Shown here piece by piece: positions 19,197 to 26,842 of a stretch of DNA of 40,110 nt. Position numbers and translations under genes: made by a program. The notes beneath the pieces are model-generated. The model was not told the origin of the DNA. It saw only the letters and a program-made list of their open reading frames with translations, and ran no database searches. Positions within the stretch are counted from its first letter, which is position 1. Each line of letters opens with the position of its first letter. The DNA lies in assembly GCA_003213855.1 (NCBI GenBank), contig QCMJ01000008.1:1-40110 (forward strand), in the 5' to 3' direction. Origin of the DNA: Prochlorococcus sp. AG-418-O03. Its GTDB lineage: Bacteria; Cyanobacteriota; Cyanobacteriia; PCC-6307; Cyanobiaceae.

Positions 19197-19775
19197 ATGT
19201 CTACAACTCAAGAAAAAAGAAATTCAATTCTAAAAGATTTAAAAAATCTTTTAATTTGGATATCTATAGCTTTAATTATACGATGGCAGGTTATAGAGCC
19301 AAGATGGATCCCATCCGGTTCAATGCTTCCAACTCTTCAAATAAAAGATAAAATTCTTGTTGAGAAAGTAACCCCTAAAATCACATCCAAATCAAATCTT
19401 TCAAAATTAAAAAATAAAATAATTGTTTTTAACGTCCCTGAACAATTAATTAATGCTGGATATGAATCAGATACTGCACTAATAAAAAGAGTAATTGGGA
19501 TACCTGGAGACAAGGTAGAAGTAAGAGACGGTAACCTTTACTTAAATGATATCGCTCAAAAAAATTACGTTTTTGACAAAAATATTAATTATTCTATAGG
19601 GCCTTTAATTGTCCCAGAAGAGTCATTATGGGTGATGGGAGATAATAGAAATAACAGTATGGACTCGCATATTTGGGGATTTTTACCCTATAAAAAGGTT
19701 ATTGGTAAAGCTATTTTTAGATATTGGCCGTTTAATAAAATTGGACCTATTCGGTTCCCTGCCCTTAATAATTAA
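19197..19775 (+). CDS. lepB: Signal peptidase I
   Basis: Membrane serine protease that removes Sec and Tat signal peptides on the outer face of the plasma or thylakoid membrane. It is 192 residues long with one N-terminal transmembrane segment (about 17-29). The Ser-Lys dyad is S42 in IPSGSMLPTL and K97 in ALIKRVIGIPGD. The conserved GDNRNNSMDSHIWGFLP box comes later. The short form without large extensions is typical of cyanobacterial LepB. It is divergent from menD, and the DUF760 gene follows after 51 bases. Confidence 0.95.
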   Translation: MSTTQEKRNSILKDLKNLLIWISIALIIRWQVIEPRWIPSGSMLPTLQIKDKILVEKVTPKITSKSNLSKLKNKIIVFNVPEQLINAGYESDTALIKRVIGIPGDKVEVRDGNLYLNDIAQKNYVFDKNINYSIGPLIVPEESLWVMGDNRNNSMDSHIWGFLPYKKVIGKAIFRYWPFNKIGPIRFPALNN

Positions 19776-19826
19776 GATTAATGGGTACGTGATGTTGTAA
19801 GGTTTTTATATCTTGAAGTTGTAGAA

Positions 19827-20162
19827 ATGTTTAATCCAGAATTTCTTGCTACTGAAAATAATGATCCAAACGATGAGAATGATTTAATCCAATATTTACA
19901 AAAACAATCTCCAGAAGTTCTGCAAAGAGTAGCAAAATCAGCTAGTGAAGATATTCAAGAAATTATTAGACATAATGTTCAAGGTCTTCTTGGAATGCTT
20001 CCTTCAGATCAATTTGATGTAAAAATAACATCTTCAAAAGACAACATTGCTAATTTATTATCTTCTGCAATGATGACAGGATATTTCTTAAGACAAATGG
20101 AACAAAGAAAAGAGCTGGAACAAACTCTTAAAAATGATGAAAACATGTCTATTGAGGAATAA
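19827..20162 (+). CDS. DUF760 family protein
   Basis: A 111-residue acidic, helical, soluble protein of the DUF760 family known from cyanobacteria and plastids; its biochemical function is not established here. Recognisable segments are LIQYLQKQSPEVLQRVAKSA at 21-40, a central NVQGLLGMLPSDQFDVKI, and LLSSAMMTGYFLRQMEQR near 77-94. The C-terminal 20 residues are charged. No cysteine, membrane segment or signal peptide is present. It starts 51 bases after lepB and ends 6 bases before the convergent DUF4336 gene. Family call fairly sure, role unknown. Confidence 0.8.
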   Translation: MFNPEFLATENNDPNDENDLIQYLQKQSPEVLQRVAKSASEDIQEIIRHNVQGLLGMLPSDQFDVKITSSKDNIANLLSSAMMTGYFLRQMEQRKELEQTLKNDENMSIEE

Positions 20163-20168
20163 TAGTTT

Positions 20169-21341
20169 TTAAAAATTTACTTCTTCAGGAATTATTCCTA
20201 GTTCAAACAACTTTTTATATAAACCCATCAAAAATTTATTATCCTCAGGAAGTTTGTCCCACTTTTGGGAATTAATTTCATTAATTAATTTTTGACAATC
20301 TTCTATTGTGAATTTTATAGGTGCCGTAAAATGAGCTGGAATTAAATATTCCATATCTTCAAAAGACTTGATATTTTCTAACCACTTAAGTAAAACTTCT
20401 TTTGAACGCGGAAAAATTAATTTTTGTAAAACTGGTGCAATTTGAATAATAGGAGTATCTTTACCCATTATTTCAACAAGAGAGGATTCCCAATCTTCTT
20501 CCCATAAAAAGGGATAAATTCCAAAATGAGATTTCCAATTTCTAAGATCTTTTTTGAATGAATACTTAAATATTTTTTTCAAAGATGGAATATTTAATTT
20601 GCCTGGTTTCAAAAAAGATGAAAATAAGACTAACCTTTTCCATCCTTTTTTTCTTTGTTCGATGGAGTCAACCAAAGGTTCATCACCTCTCTCTCTAGAA
20701 TGAAAAAGAAGTGGAGTTGGATCAAAATTAAATATCTCAGGTGGTGTGGAGTCTATTCCAACTATTGCGTCTGTTACGTGAAGAGTTTTCGTAGGATAAT
20801 GGAAACAGCTTATCTCCTGATATCTTCCAAGTCCTAAATTCAGTGGGCCTAATGAAGACCATTTAAAGGAGTTTGGATGTGGAGTACCCTCCTCAAACAG
20901 TATTCTTGATCTTTTTGATGGAATTCCTAAAAAATCTAGTGGTAGATTTATGGGGAAACTCCATTGTCCAGGACAAAGCCAAATTTCTGCATCTTTAAAA
21001 ATCCTTGAAAGAGCTGGCAGTCCGATTTTATGTTCTAATCCAGAGGCACTCGGTAGAATTAGTGTTTTTACTTTGCCGTGAATCGCAATCAATTTTTCTA
21101 ACTCATTTACTAGTTCTTTTGTCGGAGGCAGTGGATTTATTAGCATCAATCCGTTATCAACCTTTATTACCGTCATTCTTATTGGAACCGCAACATAATA
21201 AAGTCCCTGTATTTGTTCCAAGGACCATATCTGATCAGGAATTAATTCTCTTAAAATTGTTTTCTTTTTTCCATAAGGATATAAGGGGAATAATGGCCAC
21301 CAATTCCACTTTTTATTTAAAGTTTCTTCAACCACTATCAT
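20169..21341 (-). CDS. DUF4336 family protein (metallo-beta-lactamase-like fold suspected)
   Basis: A 390-residue protein of the cyanobacterial/plant DUF4336 family. Family features are the N-terminal WWPLFPLYPYGKK at 14-26, YVAVPIRMTVIKVDNGLMLI at 48-67, LILPSASGLEHKIGLP at 94-109 and TKTLHVTDAIVGID at about 183-196. The general layout (a Leu/Ile-rich strand, then an HxxG-like loop, then a VTDA strand) is reminiscent of metallo-beta-lactamase hydrolases, but a full HxHxDH motif is not present, so enzymatic activity is not claimed. It overlaps the upstream permease gene by four bases (ATGA), so it appears translationally coupled to a metal ABC importer. The function is unknown. Confidence 0.8.
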   Translation of the reverse strand: MIVVEETLNKKWNWWPLFPLYPYGKKKTILRELIPDQIWSLEQIQGLYYVAVPIRMTVIKVDNGLMLINPLPPTKELVNELEKLIAIHGKVKTLILPSASGLEHKIGLPALSRIFKDAEIWLCPGQWSFPINLPLDFLGIPSKRSRILFEEGTPHPNSFKWSSLGPLNLGLGRYQEISCFHYPTKTLHVTDAIVGIDSTPPEIFNFDPTPLLFHSRERGDEPLVDSIEQRKKGWKRLVLFSSFLKPGKLNIPSLKKIFKYSFKKDLRNWKSHFGIYPFLWEEDWESSLVEIMGKDTPIIQIAPVLQKLIFPRSKEVLLKWLENIKSFEDMEYLIPAHFTAPIKFTIEDCQKLINEINSQKWDKLPEDNKFLMGLYKKLFELGIIPEEVNF

Positions 21342-22210
21342 TTATATCCAGCAAATAATTTCTTTAACTTAAATATTCCATATCTTGGAGCAAATAAAAA
21401 AGCAAATAAAAATATAAAAGTTTGAGCCAAGACAATTGATCCACCTGTTTCAAGATCAAACCAAAAACTAACATAGATTCCTATTAGGCTTGAAATAATT
21501 GCACTTAATACTGAAATTACTGTCATATTATCAAACTTATCCGTCAGTAAATATGCTGTAGCCCCTGGTGTAATCAACATTGCAACTACCAAAATAATTC
21601 CAACAGACTGCAAGCCCACAACAGCTGCCAAAGATAAACATGTTAGGAGTAAATAATGAAGAAAAAATACGTTAATCCCAACTGTTTTTGCATGCCTAGG
21701 ATCAAAACAATAAAGCATTAAATCTTTTCTAAAAATTGATAAAAGGATTACTACCAATAAAGAAATTAATATAGTTTGTTTTACATCTGAAAGTGATATT
21801 CCTAATGGACTACCAAAAAGAATAGAGTGCAGATCAATATTACTTTTAATCTTAGAAACCAATACGATTCCAAGAGCGAAAAATCCAGTAAATACCAACC
21901 CAATAACAGTATCTTCCTTAACTCTTGATTTTTGCTTAATAAAACCTATCAATGCTACAGAACCAACTCCGAAAATAAATGCTCCTAATGAGAATGGAAG
22001 ACCTAGTGCATATGCAACCACAACGCCAGGCATTACCGAATGTGAGACTGCATCTCCCATTAAAGCCCATCCTTTAAGAGTCAAATAACTTGATAGGAAA
22101 CCACAAACAGCTGCAACTAATGAGCTCATAAGAAGTGCTTTTCTCATAAAGTCATGAGTTAAAGGATCTGTTATGAATGAATCTAAAGTTAAAAAAGAAC
22201 AGAGCTCCAT
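21338..22210 (-). CDS. mntB: Mn/Zn-type ABC transporter permease
   Basis: ABC-3 family inner-membrane permease, 290 residues, with about eight predicted hydrophobic helices. Family-typical segments include YLTLKGWALMGDAVSHSVMPG at about 42-62, where the DAxSH element contacts the ATPase or lines the metal path, LPFSLGAFIFG, and VGIILVVAMLITPGATAYLL. As part of the cassette it would move a divalent metal, probably manganese, from the periplasm to the cytoplasm. It lies 12 bases downstream of the ATPase gene and overlaps the DUF4336 gene by four bases. The metal assignment comes from the binding protein, not from this gene. Confidence 0.9.
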   Translation of the reverse strand: MELCSFLTLDSFITDPLTHDFMRKALLMSSLVAAVCGFLSSYLTLKGWALMGDAVSHSVMPGVVVAYALGLPFSLGAFIFGVGSVALIGFIKQKSRVKEDTVIGLVFTGFFALGIVLVSKIKSNIDLHSILFGSPLGISLSDVKQTILISLLVVILLSIFRKDLMLYCFDPRHAKTVGINVFFLHYLLLTCLSLAAVVGLQSVGIILVVAMLITPGATAYLLTDKFDNMTVISVLSAIISSLIGIYVSFWFDLETGGSIVLAQTFIFLFAFLFAPRYGIFKLKKLFAGYK

Positions 22211-22222
22211 ATAATTTAAAAT

Positions 22223-22987
22223 TTAGGATTCAGGTCCAAACAAGAAATCAGGTGAGATCCCTCCAAAAGTAGTTGTAATATTTTCAGGGGTAAACACTTC
22301 AGAGGTCTCACCATAAGCTACAACAGTTTTATTTATTAAAAGAACCAAATCACAGAATTCACGGACATGAATCATATCGTGCGTTGATAATAATATAGTT
22401 TTCCCCTCATTTTTAAATTGAATAAATAATTCCGAGATAAGTTTCTCAGTTCTTATATCAACACCTGAGAAAGGCTCATCAAGAAGTAATATTGACGCTC
22501 TTTGTGCAATTGCTCTAGCTAAAAAAGTTCGTTTCCTCTGACCTCCAGATAAGTTTCCAATAGGTGTAGATAAATGATCAGTAAGATCAACTCTCGCAAT
22601 AGCATCTTTAACCGCCTGAACATCAGACTCTCTAGGACACCTGAAAATATTCATCGAACCATATCTTCCCATCATCACTACATCCCAAACACTTATTGGA
22701 AATTGACTATCAATTCCCTCATTTTGAGGAACATAAGCAATTGTCTGATCTTTTTGAGCAGATCTTACAGACTCTCCATTAATTCTAATTTTTCCCTTTG
22801 AAATATTTACAAAGCCAGTTAAAGCATTAAAAAAAGTTGTTTTACCAGCCCCGTTCATCCCTACTAACCCACAAATCTGGCCGGGTTTCAATCTTAAATT
22901 GGCATCATATAAAGCCACCTTACCGTTGTAATCTACGCAAATATTCTCTGCATCAATCCTAAAGTTTTGATAATTGATTGTTTCCAT
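22223..22987 (-). CDS. mntA: Mn/Zn-type ABC transporter ATP-binding protein
   Basis: Cytoplasmic ATPase of the metal importer, 254 residues. Walker A is GMNGAGKT at 43-50. The Q-loop is in AYVPQNEGID, the signature is LSGGQRKR, Walker B is SILLLDEPFSG, the D-loop follows with GVD, and the switch histidine is in LLSTHDM. The C-terminal TTFGGI segment is typical of the Mn/Zn/Fe (MntA/ZnuC/SitB) branch. It starts three bases after mntC ends and precedes mntB by 12 bases, so the three are surely one transcription unit. Confidence 0.93.
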   Translation of the reverse strand: METINYQNFRIDAENICVDYNGKVALYDANLRLKPGQICGLVGMNGAGKTTFFNALTGFVNISKGKIRINGESVRSAQKDQTIAYVPQNEGIDSQFPISVWDVVMMGRYGSMNIFRCPRESDVQAVKDAIARVDLTDHLSTPIGNLSGGQRKRTFLARAIAQRASILLLDEPFSGVDIRTEKLISELFIQFKNEGKTILLSTHDMIHVREFCDLVLLINKTVVAYGETSEVFTPENITTTFGGISPDFLFGPES

Positions 22988-22990
22988 AAT

Positions 22991-23890
22991 TCAAAAAAGC
23001 CCTTTTTTAATCAAATCCAAATTATGCTCAAGCATTTTTATATAGGAACTAGCAGGCCCACTATCATCAGATAATGAATCAACAAAAAGATTGCCTCCAA
23101 AATTAGCCCCAGTTTCGTTTGCAACAACCATTTGAGATTCGTTACTTACAGTACTTTCGCAAAATACAGATGGTACATTTTTTTCTTTAACTAGTGAAAT
23201 TGTTCTTGTCATTCTTTTGGGAGTAATTTGACTCTCAGCATTAACTGGCCATAAATAAACTTCCTCTAATCCATAATCATTTGTTAAATATGAAAAAGCA
23301 CCTTCACAACTTACTAGATACCTCCTGTCTTTATTTAAGTTATTAATAAAAAGTGAGAATTCTTTATCTATTTTAGAGAGTTTATTTTTATAAATTTCTC
23401 CATTTTCTTTAAATAATGTTCTTCTAGATGGCCTCAATTCTGATAAAGAATCCACAAGAATATCTACGTATAGCATTCCTCTTTTTGGAGAAATCCAGGC
23501 ATGAGGATTGGGTTTCCCTTTATAAAAATCTTCACTAATAAAAATAGGATCTAAATCTTTCGCGACAGTAATTCTTTTAACTTTTAAATTAGAAATAAAT
23601 TTTTCAGCCCATAATTCAAATCCAAATCCATTATCAATAAAAACAAAAGCACTAGAGGCATTTACCAAATCGCTTGGAGTTGGTTGGTAACCATGAACTT
23701 CAACTCCAGGTTTCGTTATTGATCTAACAATAAATTCATCTTTAGCAACATTGCTAACTATATCCGCTAAAACAGTGAAACTTGTCAGTATTACTTCTTT
23801 AGTTTCATTTTTATTTGATATTCTCTTACATGAGCCTGAAGCAAGAGAAAGCAGAAATAACAAACTTAAAAAAAGAATTTTTTTTCTCAT
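22991..23890 (-). CDS. mntC: Mn-type ABC transporter substrate-binding lipoprotein
   Basis: Cluster A-I (cluster 9) solute-binding protein, 299 residues, with an N-terminal hydrophobic signal (about 4-18) ending at C21 in a weak lipobox ASGSC, so it is probably a lipoprotein. The four metal ligands expected in the fold are visible: H66 in VEVHGYQPTP, H130 in NPHAWISP, E196 in SCEGAF and D271 in LFVDSLS. Glutamate at the third position, and the absence of the His-rich loop of ZnuA proteins, favour manganese over zinc. C195 and C244 lie 49 residues apart, next to the site. The gene follows the DUF697 gene by 20 bases. Confidence 0.9.
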   Translation of the reverse strand: MRKKILFLSLLFLLSLASGSCKRISNKNETKEVILTSFTVLADIVSNVAKDEFIVRSITKPGVEVHGYQPTPSDLVNASSAFVFIDNGFGFELWAEKFISNLKVKRITVAKDLDPIFISEDFYKGKPNPHAWISPKRGMLYVDILVDSLSELRPSRRTLFKENGEIYKNKLSKIDKEFSLFINNLNKDRRYLVSCEGAFSYLTNDYGLEEVYLWPVNAESQITPKRMTRTISLVKEKNVPSVFCESTVSNESQMVVANETGANFGGNLFVDSLSDDSGPASSYIKMLEHNLDLIKKGLF

Positions 23891-23910
23891 ATTTAACTTT
23901 CATCCTTAGA

Positions 23911-25245
23911 TTATGAACTAAAAGAGTTTTTCATAAGTGGTTTTCTAAGATCTAAAAGAAATCCTTGCCAATTTATTTTTTCTTTTTCAAAAGCTTTTTC
24001 AACAATTTTCTCAGAATTTTTCTTTATAAAATCCAAATCAGGTTCTTCTACCCCTTTTGTTATTGCCATAAAATCAGCCAAAGAACTTGATACTACTCTT
24101 GTTAAATAAGCAGCACTAACAGCCTGAAATGTTCCAGAGACAAGCCAATTTGGGCCATGTAATTTTGTTATACCAATTAGAGTCTGTCCACTCCATTCAA
24201 TAACTCCTTGAGCAATTGCAGTCTTTAAAATCTCTTTAGATACTTTATCTAAAATTTCAGGAGACCAATTGCATCCCCATATAGACTTAATTTCTTTAAT
24301 CATTAATGAATTTAGTATTGTCATTGCCATAACATCAATTGATGGGATAGGAGATAAGAAAACAGTTGTTGCGACAAGAATTTGATTTTTTCTTTGTATA
24401 CCTTTTAACTGCATTCTTCTTATCCCTTCAATTTCAGATTGCCAGGCAACATGAAGTCCTTTCAAGAGCCTTTTTTTTGTATTTTCAATATTGTTAGATG
24501 AACTTATTAAAAACTTCCTTAACGAAAAAGGTATATTTGTTATTTCATTCTTATTCACATCAAAAGTAATAATTTTATTTATAAAGTCAATTGAAATTTG
24601 AGACTTTAGGTCTTCTATCTGATTTTTGGCTTCTATTTCGTTGGAAGTTAAAGCCACCAACCAGATTGGCATATTTTTAGGAAACTTTTCCAGCCACAAA
24701 AAATCATTTGCCGACAAGGGCAAGTTTATAAAATACAAGATTGCATCACTCTTCAAAGCTTCTTCTGGAATAACTTGAGAAGAATTGTATTTAGGCAGTT
24801 TTTCGTATAAATCAAAGTCAAACTTATCTGCTTTTAAATAACTTTTCAAAACAGACTGACAACTTTGATAATCTTTTTGTCCAATACAACTTATTTTTTC
24901 TTTTTCATATCTACTAAGAATCGATTCAAGTATTTTTTGTCTTTTTGAATTCTTTTGTTCTAATTCATTTGTTGCTTCAAGTTCTTCAAAAAAATTTAAA
25001 TCTTCATTACATAGATTTACCCAACCATCTAAATTATTTGGCTCATTAAATTTAGGCTTATCATTCTTCAAGTAAAAATAACCCCCCAAACATAACGCAA
25101 AAAATCCTATTGAGCCGCCTGCAAAATGTATTAAGTCACTGACAAACCATTCCCCAAAACCTAACAATAAAAGAATAATAATAATATTTTTTTTTGGGAA
25201 CTTTATTAAATCCTTGAATAGGTTGTCTTTACTAATATCAAACAC
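23911..25245 (-). CDS. DUF697 membrane protein
   Basis: A 444-residue protein with two N-terminal hydrophobic helices (about 20-38 and 42-58), a long polar middle (about 60-260), and a C-terminal DUF697-type domain (about 270-405) with VFLSPIPSIDVMAMTILNSL, an EWSGQTLIG segment and a final SAAYLTRVVSSSLADF helix. DUF697 is often attached to GTPase domains. A degenerate alpha/beta region exists here (AILYFINLPLSANDF, IWLVALTSNE), but no P-loop GxxxxGKS is seen, so it appears to lack or have lost nucleotide binding. The start is GTG at 25245. It is the first gene of the run that continues into mntC-mntA-mntB-DUF4336. Its role is unknown. Confidence 0.8.
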   Translation of the reverse strand: MFDISKDNLFKDLIKFPKKNIIIILLLLGFGEWFVSDLIHFAGGSIGFFALCLGGYFYLKNDKPKFNEPNNLDGWVNLCNEDLNFFEELEATNELEQKNSKRQKILESILSRYEKEKISCIGQKDYQSCQSVLKSYLKADKFDFDLYEKLPKYNSSQVIPEEALKSDAILYFINLPLSANDFLWLEKFPKNMPIWLVALTSNEIEAKNQIEDLKSQISIDFINKIITFDVNKNEITNIPFSLRKFLISSSNNIENTKKRLLKGLHVAWQSEIEGIRRMQLKGIQRKNQILVATTVFLSPIPSIDVMAMTILNSLMIKEIKSIWGCNWSPEILDKVSKEILKTAIAQGVIEWSGQTLIGITKLHGPNWLVSGTFQAVSAAYLTRVVSSSLADFMAITKGVEEPDLDFIKKNSEKIVEKAFEKEKINWQGFLLDLRKPLMKNSFSS

Positions 25246-25410
25246 AATACTTTATTTTTCTAATTTTATTTTAATGCAAGTTGTGAATGAGAAAAGCAAA
25301 ATTTCATAAGTCGTTAATTAAAAGATAAATTTTTAAGGCATTTAAAAAGACTTGTTGCATAACAAGATGCTAAGTTAATAGACTATTTAAATAACTTAGA
25401 AAACATCAAG
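25246..25410. other. Largest intergenic gap, divergent promoter region
   Basis: These 165 bases separate the two longest operons of the window (minus-strand DUF697-mnt run and plus-strand trpS-thrS run), so promoters for both should lie here. Apart from the inverted repeat at 25351-25366 I see no clear hairpin, tRNA, riboswitch or metal-regulator box. In particular no palindrome of the cyanobacterial Zur type (TGATAATnATTATCA) is present. Confidence 0.6.
25351..25366. promoter_or_regulatory. Perfect 6-4-6 inverted repeat, possible operator
   Basis: CTTGTT-GCAT-AACAAG is a perfect six-base inverted repeat with a four-base spacer, 44 bases before the ATG of the ribbon-helix-helix-like gene and about 105 bases before the divergent DUF697 gene. 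A loose promoter TTGCAT-18-TAGACT (25355-25384) overlaps it. Its size fits a site for a small dimeric repressor. Chance occurrence in A+T-rich DNA cannot be excluded. Confidence 0.4.
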
Positions 25411-25833
25411 ATGTCTAATTCAAATTTCAGCAATAATCCTGGGCAAGAAAATTACAGAGGTCGTTCTAACAATGAAAGATCTAATTTAAGAGATAGATCG
25501 AGTGGCAGAAGAGATGGAGGAGGATTCCGCATAAGATTGAGTGATAACGAAATGAAAGCTGTTAAGTCAATACAAGAGACCTTTCAATTGAGATCTACTG
25601 TTGCAGTTCTGGGTTTCTCTGTTAGAACACTTAGCGAAATGATCAAAGACGAAAAGTTGATTGAATCAATCACAGAATATGCAAAAAATAATAAAAACTC
25701 TTCTACGAATAGACAATCACAAAATCCTTATGAAGAAAAGACAAAAAAAGCACCTGACCCTTTTGCAAGACCTTTAAAAAATACATCAACTGAAGAGATC
25801 AAATCTAGCGAAGAAGAAGAGGATGGAAAATAA
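25411..25833 (+). CDS. Small protein with ribbon-helix-helix-like core, RG-rich head and acidic tail
   Basis: A conserved-looking 140-residue protein of unknown function. Residues 1-38 are polar and rich in Asn, Arg, Ser and Gly. Residues 39-78 read as a strand (FRIRLS), a helix (DNEMKAVKSIQETF), a turn (QLRS) and a second helix (TVAVLGFSVRTLSEMI), the order and spacing of a ribbon-helix-helix fold of the Arc/CopG type. Residues 79-95 form a further helix, and the tail (about 96-140) is polar, ending in an acidic run EEEED. This suggests a small DNA- or RNA-binding protein, but the fold is inferred by eye. Its last 11 bases overlap trpS, so translation of the two is likely coupled. A palindrome lies upstream. 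Confidence 0.75.
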   Translation: MSNSNFSNNPGQENYRGRSNNERSNLRDRSSGRRDGGGFRIRLSDNEMKAVKSIQETFQLRSTVAVLGFSVRTLSEMIKDEKLIESITEYAKNNKNSSTNRQSQNPYEEKTKKAPDPFARPLKNTSTEEIKSSEEEEDGK

Positions 25834-26839
25834 AAAAAGAATTCTTTCGGGAGTTCAACCAACTGGAGATTTACATATTGGGAATTGGCTTGGGGCTATA
25901 AATAATTGGGTTAAGCTCCAAGAGCAATATGAAACATTTTTATGTGTAGTTGATTTGCACGCAATCACAGCTTCATATAATCCCGAAGAATTATCTCAGA
26001 ACACTATCTCCACTGCAGCTTTGTACGTCGCTTGTGGAATAGATCCTAATATATGCTCAATTTTTGTCCAAAGTCAGATTTCTGCACATTCAGAACTTTG
26101 TTGGATATTAAATTGCATGACCCCAATAAATTGGATGGAAAGAATGATTCAATTCAAAGAAAAATCCATACAACAAGGAAATAATGTTTCCATTGGATTA
26201 TTTGACTATCCGATCCTAATGGCTGCAGACATTCTTCTATATGACGCTGACTTTGTACCAGTAGGTGAGGATCAAAAACAACATCTTGAACTTGCCAGAG
26301 ATATTGCGCAACAGAGAATTAATGCCAGATTTAGTAAGGATAAAAATATTTTAAAAATCCCGCAACCAATAATCATGAAGAATGGATCAAAAATAATGAG
26401 TTTAATTGATGGTTCAAAAAAGATGAGCAAAAGTGATCCTAATGAGGGCAGTCGTATTAACTTATTAGATGCTCCTGAAATAATTACGAAAAAAATAAAA
26501 AGAGCAAAAAGTGATAGTTCTATAGGAATTGAATTTAACAACCCTGAGAGACCAGAATCTAAAAATCTTTTGATGATTTATTCAATATTATCTGGCAAAG
26601 AAATTTCTCAATGTGAAAATGATTTCTCAGAGACTGGATGGGGGACATTTAAGAAATTAATTACAGAACAACTTATTGAATCACTAGAACCTATTCAGAA
26701 AAAATATAAATTATTAATTAATGATCCCTATCAATTAAATAAAATCCTTGATGAAGGGAAGGAAAAAGCTGAAGATTTAGCAAATCAGACTTTAAAAAGA
26801 GTTAAATCAAAATTGGGATTCTTTGAAATGGAGAAATAA
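25823..26839 (+). CDS. trpS: Tryptophanyl-tRNA synthetase
   Basis: Class I synthetase that charges tRNA-Trp. It is 338 residues, the usual bacterial length. The HIGH-type motif is HIGN at 18-21 in PTGDLHIGNWLGA, and the KMSKS motif is exact at 200-204. Other family segments are WILNCMTPINWMERMIQFKEK-like residues near 93-113 and the QKQHLELARDIA stretch. The ATG at 25823 overlaps the end of the upstream gene by 11 bases, and AGAGG just before it serves as a ribosome-binding site. thrS begins three bases after the stop. Confidence 0.97.
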   Translation: MENKKRILSGVQPTGDLHIGNWLGAINNWVKLQEQYETFLCVVDLHAITASYNPEELSQNTISTAALYVACGIDPNICSIFVQSQISAHSELCWILNCMTPINWMERMIQFKEKSIQQGNNVSIGLFDYPILMAADILLYDADFVPVGEDQKQHLELARDIAQQRINARFSKDKNILKIPQPIIMKNGSKIMSLIDGSKKMSKSDPNEGSRINLLDAPEIITKKIKRAKSDSSIGIEFNNPERPESKNLLMIYSILSGKEISQCENDFSETGWGTFKKLITEQLIESLEPIQKKYKLLINDPYQLNKILDEGKEKAEDLANQTLKRVKSKLGFFEMEK

Positions 26840-26842
26840 ATT

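Noticed and set aside
22960..22990. A Zur-like box (TGATAATTGATTG) near the mntA start
   Set aside because: It lies inside the coding sequence and is not a palindrome; no matching second half is present.
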